Source of the DNA: Candidatus Altarchaeales archaeon WOR_SM1_86-2
GTDB taxonomy: Archaea > Altiarchaeota > Altiarchaeia > IMC4 > MCBC01
Assembly: GCA_001723855.1 (NCBI GenBank)
Contig: MCBC01000006.1
Span: forward strand, 1-24,624
Direction: 5' to 3'
DNA length: 24,624 nt
Part shown: piece by piece, positions 1-6,248 of the stretch
Numbering within the stretch: the stretch's first letter is position 1
Layout: every line of letters begins with the position of its first letter
Made by a program: the position numbers and the translations under genes
Notes under the pieces: model-generated
Database searches by the model: none
Told to the model about the DNA's origin: nothing
Seen by the model: only the letters and a program-made list of their open reading frames with translations

Positions 1-25
1 CCTCATTTATTATATCTTTAAACTT

Positions 26-91
26 ATGATTACATAATTATGATTACATAATTATGATTACATAAGTTACATAAGTTACAATTTTTGTAAC
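26..91. repeat. A/T-rich short tandem repeats with a small palindrome
   Basis: The 14-base unit ATGATTACATAATT occurs at 26-39 and 40-53, followed by a 13-base variant at 54-66 and a 9-base TTACATAAG at 67-75. The tract runs into an inverted repeat, TTACAA (76-81) and TTGTAA (85-90). It lies upstream of a tiny reading frame and the UPF0175 gene. This may be an operator or promoter region or simple slippage; the sequence does not decide which. A closely similar TTACAATTTTTGTTAAC stretch sits upstream of the nucleotidyltransferase gene near 13611. Confidence 0.6.
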
Positions 92-123
92 TAAGATGAC
101 CATTATAACTAAGGTGACTAAGA

Positions 124-207
124 ATGGAATTAAGTGAAAAAATCAAAAAACGGGGGATAAAAATCTACAGGAATATCTTGATAAGATTGTTGGTCAAAGA
201 ATCGTAA
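124..207 (+). CDS. Possible 27-residue small ORF
   Basis: An ATG at 124 opens a 27-codon frame (starting MELSEKIKKRGIK) that stops at 205-207, 12 bases before the UPF0175 start. It is lysine/arginine rich. The beginning looks like the N-terminal helix of a small regulatory or toxin-antitoxin protein, but it is too short to assign. It may be a leader peptide, the remnant of a larger gene, or chance. Confidence 0.2.
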   Translation: MELSEKIKKRGIKIYRNILIRLLVKES

Positions 208-219
208 AATTAATCTGTT

Positions 220-438
220 ATGAAGAAATCCAGAAGTGATGTGATTCGGGAGATAAAGGAAGTTGTCGCATTGGACCTATATAAAAAAGGGCGGATATCA
301 TCGGGCAAAGCGGGAGAGATGTTGGGATTATCTAAAAGAGAGATGTTGAGTCTCCTGAACTACAAAAAATTACCAATAAACTACGATGTTGATGATCTAA
401 AATCAGATCTCAAAACACTGGATAAACTGATAAAATGA
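220..438 (+). CDS. UPF0175 family antitoxin-like protein (orphan)
   Basis: This small (72 aa) helical protein of the UPF0175 family has the typical core of a helix ('ALDLYKKGRISSGKAGEML'), a second helix, and a basic/acidic tail with 'KLPINYDVDDLKSDL'. UPF0175 proteins are usually antitoxins paired with a downstream DUF3368 PIN-like toxin. Such a complete pair is present at 9726-10488, where the homologous antitoxin has the same ending pattern (IPIDYSAEDAEKDVETL). Here the start of a toxin gene overlaps the antitoxin stop (ATGA, 435-438), but that toxin is truncated, so this antitoxin appears to be orphaned. The 72-aa form lacks the N-terminal beta strand segment seen in the 90-aa copy, so it may be shortened at its N-terminus. 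Confidence 0.75.
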   Translation: MKKSRSDVIREIKEVVALDLYKKGRISSGKAGEMLGLSKREMLSLLNYKKLPINYDVDDLKSDLKTLDKLIK

Positions 439-605
439 AGGTCGTCTCAAATTCATCGCCCCTGATCGCGTTTTACAGGGTTGGCATAATGACTCTGATG
501 CTAAAATTATCATGGTTGGGGGCCCTTAGGCAGGGGAAAAGTTTTATTTGGCAACTAAAGCAACGAAATATATTTAAATTTAGTGATTGGAATTACCATA
601 TTTAA
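435..605 (+). pseudogene. Truncated DUF3368 (PIN-like) toxin remnant
   Basis: The frame starts at an ATG overlapping the UPF0175 stop codon. Its first residues, MKVVSNSSPLIAFYRVGIM, match the N-terminus of the intact DUF3368 protein in this window (MIVSNSTPLIALSRINRLG). Similarity ends after about 25 residues; the frame continues as low-complexity sequence to a stop at 603-605 (56 codons). The conserved 'DRGEAEAI' and 'LIDD' regions of the family are missing, so the product cannot be an active nuclease. The break leads directly into the repeat-rich gene-free region, so an insertion or deletion probably removed the rest of the toxin. Confidence 0.7.
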
Positions 606-1080
606 TCAATAATACTCATTATAGTGAGTAAAAAGATACTGTTTTTGTTCACTATAGTGAGTAAACTTAAGGTTTCTTTACCACAAAATTCAACAAATAT
701 GAGTATATGTTTTACTGCACCAGCGAGATAATTTTGAATTGTTTATAAAACAAAAATATGTATGTTGCCTGGTGTTTAACTGAAAGTTTACAAGAGAAAT
801 ATACAGATTTGTTTATAAACAGATTTGTTTAGTTTTGGTGTTAAAATAAGTTGCAGAGCGACATTCGTTAAAACTCAGATTTTGGGACACTGTCCCAAAC
901 TGCAATTAACTCCAAAAATCAATTCACCTACCCCCCGGAAATCAACAAAGTCTTCCGGCAGAGTACTTAACACAACCCACGATACCCCTGGATTTTGACT
1001 TACAGGTTGTGATGCCAATTAAGTCTGTTTTCAATATTTATTTTTATTTTACTTTATTCTAAATTATAAAAAAATTGAAA
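606..1080. other. Gene-free region rich in palindromes and short repeats
   Basis: No convincing gene is seen on either strand. A 16-base element ending TATAGTGAGTAAA occurs at 617-632 and again at 650-665 with one mismatch; the second copy contains a perfect 12-base palindrome TCACTATAGTGA (649-660). The 13-base ACAGATTTGTTTA occurs at 803-815 and 819-831 around a perfect palindrome GTTTATAAAC (811-820). A 19-base inverted repeat, TTTGGGACA-C-TGTCCCAAA, spans 881-899. Two stem-capable segments follow at 935-958 (CCGGAA/TTCCGG) and 971-1011 (CACAACC/GGTTGTG). The stretch separates the toxin stub from the ubiquitin-like gene and may hold operators, a decayed mobile element or a small RNA. Confidence 0.6.
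881..899. promoter_or_regulatory. 19-base palindrome, operator-like
   Basis: TTTGGGACA and TGTCCCAAA are perfect 9-base arms around a single C. Such compact symmetry is typical of a dimeric regulator binding site. It lies about 180 bases upstream of the ubiquitin-like gene, which is far for a promoter-proximal operator, so it could instead be a dispersed palindromic repeat. Confidence 0.4.
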
Positions 1081-1380
1081 ATGAATAATGAAACTGAAAC
1101 GACAGAAAAGGGGAAAATCCAAATTACAATAATAGATGAAACAGGTGCAAAGGAAACAAAGATTAAGGTCCCCACGGATTGGACTGTTAGAAAATTGATT
1201 GACTCGTTTGTCACCAAACTGGAGCTGCCGATTGTCGGGGGAGACGGACAGCCCATAATATATCACGCGGTATTGAAGAGAACAAATCAGCAGGTGGATG
1301 ATTCCATTACGTTGGAAAAGGCAGGGGTTGAGGACGGCGATGTTCTGCGTCTTGTAACAACCATGATACCCGGAAGGTAA
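1081..1380 (+). CDS. Ubiquitin-like beta-grasp protein (YukD/EsaB- or prokaryotic Ubl-like)
   Basis: This is a 99-aa single-domain protein. An acidic/polar N-terminal tail (about 1-11) is followed by a beta hairpin (ITIIDETGAKETKIKVP, 15-31), a helix starting at W34 (TVRKLIDSFVTKL), a strand with 'YHAVLKRT' (61-68), and the ending 'TLEKAGVEDGDVLRLV' (77-92). This is the ubiquitin beta-grasp order, and the final GDxLRL segment matches the last strand of ubiquitin-like and YukD/EsaB proteins. The C-terminus is TTMIPGR: flexible, but Gly-Arg rather than Gly-Gly. I chose the ATG at 1081; a TTG two codons earlier is also possible. It lies 105 bases upstream of an E2-like gene on the same strand, which suggests it is that enzyme's partner or modifier. 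The fold assignment is from pattern only; covalent conjugation is inferred. Confidence 0.72.
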   Translation: MNNETETTEKGKIQITIIDETGAKETKIKVPTDWTVRKLIDSFVTKLELPIVGGDGQPIIYHAVLKRTNQQVDDSITLEKAGVEDGDVLRLVTTMIPGR

Positions 1381-1392
1381 TTTTCTTTTTTT
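1381..1392 (+). terminator. T-rich tract after the ubiquitin-like gene
   Basis: TTTTCTTTTTTT immediately follows the stop codon. Archaeal RNA polymerase terminates at T-rich tracts, so this could end or attenuate the ubiquitin-like gene's transcript before the E2 gene. Confidence 0.4.
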
Positions 1393-1402
1393 ATATGTAT
1401 TG

Positions 1403-1452
1403 GAGAGTATATACTTTCTAATAATACATAAAAATTTCCAAAGGAAATTTTT
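1403..1452 (+). promoter_or_regulatory. Palindrome and 10-bp hairpin upstream of the E2 gene
   Basis: A perfect palindrome AGTATATACT lies at 1406-1415 and could serve as a TATA-containing operator. A 10-base-pair hairpin follows: AAAAATTTCC (1430-1439), loop AAA, GGAAATTTTT (1443-1452). Both sit between the ubiquitin-like and E2 genes, so E2 may have its own regulated promoter, or the hairpin may be a processing or stability element in a joint transcript. Confidence 0.4.
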
Positions 1453-1485
1453 CTCGTCAAAATCTAGGAGAACAATAAAGATAAG

Positions 1486-2016
1486 ATGCTTGATCCAAGA
1501 GCCCAGAGGATCTCAAAGGTTTACTATAAACTTGTTGAGTTGAGTGCCATGTGCGACAATATGTTCAAATTCCGGCCTCTAAACACCGCCTATACCATGT
1601 ATGAGATGGAATTCAATGGTATCGAGGGATTATATGCAGTGGGGAAATTGATAAAAAAAAGAACCGCGCATAAAGTAGTGCTTTCCCTGCCGGCGGAGTT
1701 CCCTGTAAAGATCCCCAAGTTGACCATGGTAACCAGGGTATTTCACCCGAATATAGCGGTTAACGGGGTGGTGTGCCTTGGGACCAGATGGACGCCAATG
1801 ACCGGGATAGATAAAATCATAATAGAATTAGCAAATATGATCCAGCTCAAGTCATATAATCTGGAAAACCCCTATAACGAGGATGCCAGGGAGTGGGTGT
1901 TGAGGAATAAAAACAGCATATCCCGCATCATAAAACAAACCAAATTCCCTCCAACGAGCGACGAGCTGGAAATCCTGGGCAGGGAAAAGGACGATCTGGA
2001 GATCGTTGAATATTGA
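1486..2016 (+). CDS. E2 ubiquitin-conjugating-like enzyme (UBC fold) with catalytic Cys
   Basis: This 176-aa protein has the core signature of E2 enzymes: strand 'VVLSLPAEFPVKIPKLTMVT' (64-83), the HPN motif at 87-89 (FHPNI), a predicted active-site cysteine C97 in 'GVVCLG', then 'RWTPMTGIDKIIIELANMI' (101-119), and a helix after 'NPYNEDAREWV'. In E2 enzymes the cysteine carries ubiquitin as a thioester and the HPN asparagine aids catalysis. The order Y-P-x-x-P, HPN, Cys, W, and the N-x-x-A helix is that of the family. The gene follows a ubiquitin-like gene on the same strand and converges on an RNase Z-like gene 5 bases away. No E1, E3 or deubiquitinase is visible in the window. A weak AGGAG lies 13 bases before the ATG. 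The fold is supported by motifs; the substrate is unknown. Confidence 0.85.
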   Translation: MLDPRAQRISKVYYKLVELSAMCDNMFKFRPLNTAYTMYEMEFNGIEGLYAVGKLIKKRTAHKVVLSLPAEFPVKIPKLTMVTRVFHPNIAVNGVVCLGTRWTPMTGIDKIIIELANMIQLKSYNLENPYNEDAREWVLRNKNSISRIIKQTKFPPTSDELEILGREKDDLEIVEY

Positions 2017-2021
2017 ATAGT

Positions 2022-2732
2022 TCAGACCTCTATCGTTCCCAGATCCTCTGGAACCGTTATCGCCTCAAATATCTTTTTCGCATCATCTATCTTTTCTAAA
2101 TTTTCTTTCCTGCAGATATGGACCAGTGCTAATCCTTTTGAGTTTGACTCTCTTGCAAGTTCTGCCGCATCGATGATCGAAGAATGCGTATCAAGTCCCC
2201 CCATATATGCCTCGGAGATAAGCAGATCCGAGTTTCCGGCTAAATCCACGACTTCCCTCGAGTATTTGCCGTCTCCGGTGTACGTTACCTTCCTGTCCTT
2301 AGTTATTGAAATCGCTGAAGAAGGAATGGAGTGAATCGTGCGGGCAAATTCGAAATTGTAACCGTTGAATTTCATTTGACCCCTAATTTCCCTGACCTTG
2401 ATCTCAAACCCAAGGTCTTCATAGGTTTTTCTATAAGCCATGTCCAGCAGGTCCCCAAGATAATCTCTCAAACCCTTCAAACCCCATATCTCCACCGCTT
2501 CCTTTCTTTTATCCTCCCTGCTGGCTAAAAGAAACGCCGGCAGTCCGAAAATATGGTCCGCATGCGTGTGGGAGATAAAAACAAGTTTTATTTGCTCCAG
2601 CGGAATTTCAAATTTCATTATCTGCTGAAGTGTATGCGGACCGCAGTCAAGCAAAATCCGATCGTCTATAAGGATGCTTGTGTTTGCCCTCTCACTGAAC
2701 GCTTCTCCCGTGCCCAAGAATGTTATTTTCAT
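2022..2732 (-). CDS. RNase Z-like metallo-beta-lactamase-fold hydrolase
   Basis: This is a 236-aa protein of the metallo-beta-lactamase superfamily, RNase Z/ElaC-like branch. It begins 'MKITFLGTGEAFSERANTSI' (the LGTGxA start typical of RNase Z and relatives), with the zinc motif HTHADH at 55-60, and later 'TYTGDGKYS' and 'ALVHICRK', which supply further metal ligands. RNase Z removes 3' trailers from tRNA precursors; at 236 aa this is shorter than standard RNase Z (about 300 aa) and lacks an obvious exosite arm, so it may be a different phosphodiesterase or cyclic-nucleotide-type enzyme. I chose ATG 2732; a TTG at 2738 would add two residues. The toxin remnant upstream ends at 2735, 3 bases before the start. 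Confidence 0.75.
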   Translation of the reverse strand: MKITFLGTGEAFSERANTSILIDDRILLDCGPHTLQQIMKFEIPLEQIKLVFISHTHADHIFGLPAFLLASREDKRKEAVEIWGLKGLRDYLGDLLDMAYRKTYEDLGFEIKVREIRGQMKFNGYNFEFARTIHSIPSSAISITKDRKVTYTGDGKYSREVVDLAGNSDLLISEAYMGGLDTHSSIIDAAELARESNSKGLALVHICRKENLEKIDDAKKIFEAITVPEDLGTIEV

Positions 2733-2734
2733 TT

Positions 2735-2854
2735 TCAAAACACTTCAGGATTGCAGGTATAGACATTAATACCGTTGACTCTTGTAAAATCAACATCTGT
2801 AGTAACAATATTTCTCGATATATCCGAATTAAAATCCAAGATGTTTGCCTGCAT
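2735..2854 (-). pseudogene. Internally deleted PIN-domain (VapC-like) toxin remnant
   Basis: This frame of 39 codons starts at an ATG that overlaps the end of the antitoxin-like gene, as VapC genes often do. It reads MQANILDFNSDISRNIV, then TTDVDFTRVNGINVYTCNPEVF. The second half matches the C-terminus of PIN nucleases (IVTTDxDFxxVxGIxVxxxNPE), keeping only the last acidic metal-binding region. The first residues could be the N-terminus of a PIN domain joined to its C-terminus by a deletion of about 90 codons. It cannot be a functional nuclease. Confidence 0.65.
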
Positions 2855-3017
2855 TTTCAAAACCTTTTTGATGAATCAGTTCTTCAATATCGATTTCCTT
2901 ATCTATTTTGATAATACCCATCATATCTTCCAATGGGTTATGCCCTGGTCTGTGATTAATTCCAAAAACAACTACTTTTGTTATCCCCCCAAGTTCTTTA
3001 TAGATTTGCTTTTGCAT
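2829..3017 (-). CDS. Small antitoxin-like protein (VapB-type), partner lost
   Basis: This 62-aa protein begins MQKQIYKELGGITKVVVFG and ends with 'GIIKIDKEIDIEELIHQKGF'. The ending resembles the C-terminal tail of the neighbouring intact VapB (GLIKLDKEMTRRVIHSPEF), where the VapC partner is bound. The downstream frame is a broken PIN domain, so this is probably an orphaned antitoxin. I chose ATG 3017; a TTG at 3038 would add seven residues. The upstream sequence shares an 18-base stretch with the region upstream of the intact vapB. Confidence 0.55.
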   Translation of the reverse strand: MQKQIYKELGGITKVVVFGINHRPGHNPLEDMMGIIKIDKEIDIEELIHQKGFENAGKHLGF

Positions 3018-3041
3018 TTTTGATTTTTTATTAATCAATTT

Positions 3042-3539
3042 TTATGGCATCCAGATCTTGATTTTATCAACTCTCTGGAAATCGGGATCCAATGTTGCCA
3101 TGTTTTCTATATTATCGGCTAACATTAAAGAAACATGCCATGCATCACTGCTCAATAATCCGTACTTTCTTGAGATTTTCAGCGCATCCTGAAAACTGTC
3201 TATACTGGGATCAATAACGTCAAGATTTGGAATGATGCAGATATTTTCAATCGCAGTATGAGCGTTCGTTAGTTTCTTTATTTTATCAGGATTTCTCTTT
3301 AAATAATTCACAGCCAGCTCTCCTTTAATACCATAAGTTGCTATGGCATCAGCAATTAATGTTCTGTGGAAGACCTCATTTAAAACTATCGTTGATGTGC
3401 TGCCCGCCAGTTCGGCAGAGGATATCCTTTGCAGGAAATCTGCGCATTCATCGGCGGTGTCCTCCTCTAAAATTTCAGCTAAGAATATGCTTGCATCCAC
3501 AAAAACCTTGCCGGGCATTAAATCTTTCAGATCCATCAT
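3042..3539 (-). CDS. vapC: VapC-type PIN-domain toxin
   Basis: This 165-aa PIN-domain ribonuclease toxin retains the four acidic residues that coordinate the catalytic metal: D15 in 'VFVDASIFL', E55 in 'VLNEVFHRT', D132 in 'LLSSDAWH' and D151/D153 in 'TLDPDF'. PIN toxins cleave tRNA, rRNA or mRNA when not bound by their antitoxin. The gene follows its antitoxin by nine bases on the same strand, the usual vapBC arrangement. It is slightly longer than many VapC proteins (about 130-150 aa), with an N-terminal extension before the first strand. The target RNA cannot be inferred. Confidence 0.85.
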   Translation of the reverse strand: MMDLKDLMPGKVFVDASIFLAEILEEDTADECADFLQRISSAELAGSTSTIVLNEVFHRTLIADAIATYGIKGELAVNYLKRNPDKIKKLTNAHTAIENICIIPNLDVIDPSIDSFQDALKISRKYGLLSSDAWHVSLMLADNIENMATLDPDFQRVDKIKIWMP

Positions 3540-3548
3540 GATACTGGT

Positions 3549-3779
3549 TTATATCGGTTCAAACTCCGGGGAGTGTATTACTCGCCTGGTCATCTCTTTA
3601 TCCAATTTAATTAACCCTCTTATGTTTTTTATTGGATCAATTTTGCGGGTTATGATTAATTTTTTACCCATAACTTCCATCCTGACCTCCTCACCTGTTC
3701 TCATCCCGAGAGCATCCATTAAAGACCTGGGTATTATCACCCCCTGATCAGATTTTATTTTTTCAACTATGCATTCCAT
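3549..3779 (-). CDS. vapB: VapB-type AbrB/SpoVT-like antitoxin
   Basis: This 76-aa swapped-hairpin (AbrB/SpoVT) DNA-binding antitoxin has the family pattern 'GVIIPRSLMDALGMRTGEEVRMEVMGKKLIITR': a strand, the 'IPRSLMDALGM' segment, 'GEEV', then a basic strand. The tail (IDPIKNIRGLIKLDKEM) is the expected VapC-binding region. It is the first gene of the vapBC pair, so it presumably neutralises the PIN toxin and represses its own promoter. The ATG at 3779 follows an A-rich stretch with no Shine-Dalgarno. Confidence 0.85.
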   Translation of the reverse strand: MECIVEKIKSDQGVIIPRSLMDALGMRTGEEVRMEVMGKKLIITRKIDPIKNIRGLIKLDKEMTRRVIHSPEFEPI

Positions 3780-3796
3780 CCCATATATTTATTTGC

Positions 3797-3814
3797 TTTT
3801 TGATTTTTTATTAA
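3797..3814. repeat. 18-base repeat shared by two antitoxin upstream regions
   Basis: The 18-base stretch TTTTTGATTTTTTATTAA occurs here, 18 bases upstream of vapB (minus strand), and again at 3017-3034, at the start of the orphan antitoxin. The similarity continues with TTTGC(TT) next to the repeat. It is A/T rich and could be a shared promoter or the trace of a tandem duplication of the module. Confidence 0.5.
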
Positions 3815-3872
3815 AAAAATTAGATATCATTACATTAAAAAAGTTTTCACGTTTTGCAGTATAAGGTTACTT

Positions 3873-4769
3873 TCATTTTCTTGCCCCAATTACCAGAACG
3901 ATACTGGCAAAGATCATGATGGCTGCAGCCAGGGTAATAATGGTGTCCGTATCCAAATCACCCACCCTGGCATCCCCGGATGCGAGATTTTCATCGTTTG
4001 CGCTCTCATCCCGTCCTGTATTTTCCGCGGGTTTTTCATCTAATGCTGCGATTTCATCGGCAGCTATATCCTCCTTCATCTCTATTTCAACCTCATCGGA
4101 GTCCTCCCATGTCCAGGAGTCAACCGTATATCCGGCGGTCACGTTATATACGCCCTCGCTTGCCTGCCAGGAAAATTTCTCACTTCTTGATTCATATGAC
4201 CCGAGGCTTACGTTCATGATTGTATTGTTCTCCAGGGTGCTGCCCTTCAGTATTCTCACAACCAGTTCGTTGCTCCCTGCCGGCTCATCAAGTTGATTTT
4301 TCAACTCCAGCTCACAGTTCACGTTATCGCCGACCGCCATGCAGTTAATATCCAGCAGCAGTTTTTGCTTCGGCAGTATGGTGATATTCATCCAGTTCTT
4401 TTCATTTCCCATGAAATTTGTGTATATCTCGTATTTTCCGGGACGCCCGAGTAATGTTAAATCCACGCCGCTTACTTTCTTGGGAAAGTAACCCTTTATT
4501 CCGCCGTCCCCCCCGCAGTTAAGCCCCAGTTTTCCGCACTCCTTTGTAGAGAACAGCGGGATATTTCTTGATTCTGTTGGACTGATCCTTTCGACAGCAT
4601 ATACATTGCCCCACGCGGTCTCATCAGCATTCACCGTTAAATAGAAGTACGGAACCTCAAGATATTCGAAAACCTCCTTTTCCGCCCTCAGATCAACGGT
4701 TAATTCCGCAGAGCATGCCGATGCAGATAGTGCTAACAGCAGTAAAATCAGGATATTCTTAACCCTCAT
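3873..4769 (-). CDS. Secreted/membrane-anchored surface protein of unknown function
   Basis: This 298-aa protein has a signal peptide (MRVKNILILLLLALSASACSA, cleavage probably near residue 21) and a C-terminal transmembrane segment (about 275-296, TIITLAAAIMIFASIVLVIGA) followed by ARK. The middle is beta-rich and Ig-like in feel (ELTVDLRAEKEVFEYLEVPYFYLTV; 'NVNCELELKNQLDEPAG'; 'GVYNVTAGYTVDSW'), with several N-x-S/T sites suitable for archaeal N-glycosylation, and an acidic linker (about 225-270) before the anchor. It is probably displayed on the outer face of the cell membrane. I do not recognise the family. Confidence 0.75.
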   Translation of the reverse strand: MRVKNILILLLLALSASACSAELTVDLRAEKEVFEYLEVPYFYLTVNADETAWGNVYAVERISPTESRNIPLFSTKECGKLGLNCGGDGGIKGYFPKKVSGVDLTLLGRPGKYEIYTNFMGNEKNWMNITILPKQKLLLDINCMAVGDNVNCELELKNQLDEPAGSNELVVRILKGSTLENNTIMNVSLGSYESRSEKFSWQASEGVYNVTAGYTVDSWTWEDSDEVEIEMKEDIAADEIAALDEKPAENTGRDESANDENLASGDARVGDLDTDTIITLAAAIMIFASIVLVIGARK

Positions 4770-4829
4770 TTTATTTTTTCTTATTATAATTTTAAATTAA
4801 GAATTTAAGAATAAAACAGGAATAAAAAG

Positions 4830-6017
4830 ATGCATGATTTCCTTTTAACCTTTACGGTTTGTCTGGCTTTGGCATTTGTCATATCGGAAGTATTTCACAG
4901 ATTCAGGTACCCACGGATTTTAGGGCAGATAATTGCGGGGATCGTGCTTGGTCTCCCAATCCTGCATGATCTGGTTTTCACTCCAGATACCTTAACCTAC
5001 ATTTCATTCCTCTCCCAGCTGGGCATAATCTTTCTGCTTTTGCTTGCCGGTCTGGAAATAGACTACAGGAGGTTGATGGAGGTTTCGAGGGAAGCTGTTC
5101 TGGTTGCGGTTTTTTCGGCTGCAATCCCGTTTGCGATGGGCTTTTTGTTAATGAAACTTTTTGGTTATTCCGATGTGCTGGCATTGATTGTCGGGGGATG
5201 CCTGGCCGTAACCGCTGAGGCAACAAAAGTCAAGGTATTGATGGACTTCAAAGTTCTGGATACAAAACTCGGGGCAATAATGCTGGCAGCGGGTGCAATA
5301 GACGATATACTGGAAATAATACTCCTTTCCATGGTCCTGGTCCTGGTTCAAACCGAAGGTGCTTTGGGATTAAGCCAATTGATCACACTGCCGCTTGAAA
5401 TCCTTCTGTTCATTGCCTTGGTTTATCTGTTCTTCAAGAGTTTCCCGTGGATCGCAAGATATATGCAGAGAACATCCGAGTTGGGGGCATTCAGCATATC
5501 CATAATCCTCGGCTTGTGCGTTGTGATGCTTTCGGAATTTCTCGGGCTGGGGCCGGTGATCGGGGCACTGGTAGCGGGGCTGATTCTCAGGGTATCGATC
5601 AGGGCGAAAGAGGAGAGAAAAATCGCCAAGGATCTGAGGATAGCGGCATTCGGGTTAATAGTGCCCTTTTTCTTTATCTGGATCGGCATGCAGTTTGATG
5701 TTAATGCGTTATTCATGTATCCCGTACTTGTTCTCCTTATAACCCTGATAGCAACCCTCGGAAAACTTTCGGGCTCAATAATCGTGAAATTCTTCTCAAA
5801 ATTAAGTTTAAAACAAACCGCGCTTATTGGATGGGGAATGAATTCAAGAGGAGCGGTGGAATTGGTTATCGCAAGCGCGGCATACCCTGTGTTTGTCCGG
5901 GAAAACGCCGTTGAAATTTTCTCGGCTGTTGTCATAATGGCGATAATAACAACCATGATCTTCCCCGTTATGCTGAAACACGAATTAAAGAAGAACCCCC
6001 TGGTAATGGATGATTAG
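4830..6017 (+). CDS. CPA2-family cation/proton antiporter
   Basis: This 395-aa integral membrane protein has about 12 hydrophobic segments and belongs to the Na+/H+ exchanger (CPA2, KefB/NapA-like) family. The conserved half-helix 'RYPRILGQIIAGIVLGLPIL' (early) and the ion-binding pair D158-D159 in 'AAGAIDDILEI' are present; CPA2 transporters use two adjacent acidic residues for electrogenic exchange. 'GWGMNSRGAVELVIA' near residue 340 is another family signature. It lacks C-terminal TrkA domains, so it is the bare transport core, ending in 'HELKKNPLVMDD'. It is followed after 231 bases by a Ca2+-type P-ATPase on the same strand, which suggests a local group of ion transport genes. Confidence 0.88.
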   Translation: MHDFLLTFTVCLALAFVISEVFHRFRYPRILGQIIAGIVLGLPILHDLVFTPDTLTYISFLSQLGIIFLLLLAGLEIDYRRLMEVSREAVLVAVFSAAIPFAMGFLLMKLFGYSDVLALIVGGCLAVTAEATKVKVLMDFKVLDTKLGAIMLAAGAIDDILEIILLSMVLVLVQTEGALGLSQLITLPLEILLFIALVYLFFKSFPWIARYMQRTSELGAFSISIILGLCVVMLSEFLGLGPVIGALVAGLILRVSIRAKEERKIAKDLRIAAFGLIVPFFFIWIGMQFDVNALFMYPVLVLLITLIATLGKLSGSIIVKFFSKLSLKQTALIGWGMNSRGAVELVIASAAYPVFVRENAVEIFSAVVIMAIITTMIFPVMLKHELKKNPLVMDD

Positions 6018-6144
6018 ACATCTACCGTTTTATATTATGTCTTGTTTGTTAATATTTTTTATTGTAATACGAACTATATGATTCTCAATATTATTATAAC
6101 CTTCATGAGATTTGTTACCTCTATAAATTATATGTCGCAAGGCA

Positions 6145-6207
6145 TTGGGGGGGTCGGAGACCCCCCAAATTCATTCTGATGATCAACCTTTCAGAAGGTT
6201 GTTTTTT
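6145..6207 (+). terminator. Two hairpins, the second with a T-tract
   Basis: A GC-rich hairpin pairs GGGGGGTC (6148-6155) with GACCCCCC (6159-6166). A second pairs CAACCTT (6184-6190) with AAGGTTG (6195-6201) and is followed by six T residues. The pair lies about 130 bases after the antiporter stop and just before the ATPase gene. Archaea terminate on T-tracts without needing a hairpin; a hairpin plus T-run is a plausible terminator or RNA-processing signal. Confidence 0.5.
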
Positions 6208-6248
6208 AAATTAATTTTAATAAAAACAATTACATAAAGATAATTAAT

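Noticed and set aside
881..1020. A tRNA or C/D box RNA upstream of the ubiquitin-like gene
   Set aside because: The hairpins do not form a cloverleaf, and no paired C and D boxes at suitable spacing are seen.
1054..1266. Minus-strand ORFs across the ubiquitin-like gene
   Set aside because: They are antisense shadows of the beta-grasp gene, with low-complexity hydrophobic translations and no family features.
3343..3747. 134-codon plus-strand frame over vapBC
   Set aside because: It is antisense to the intact VapBC genes, whose catalytic and DNA-binding motifs are clear on the other strand.
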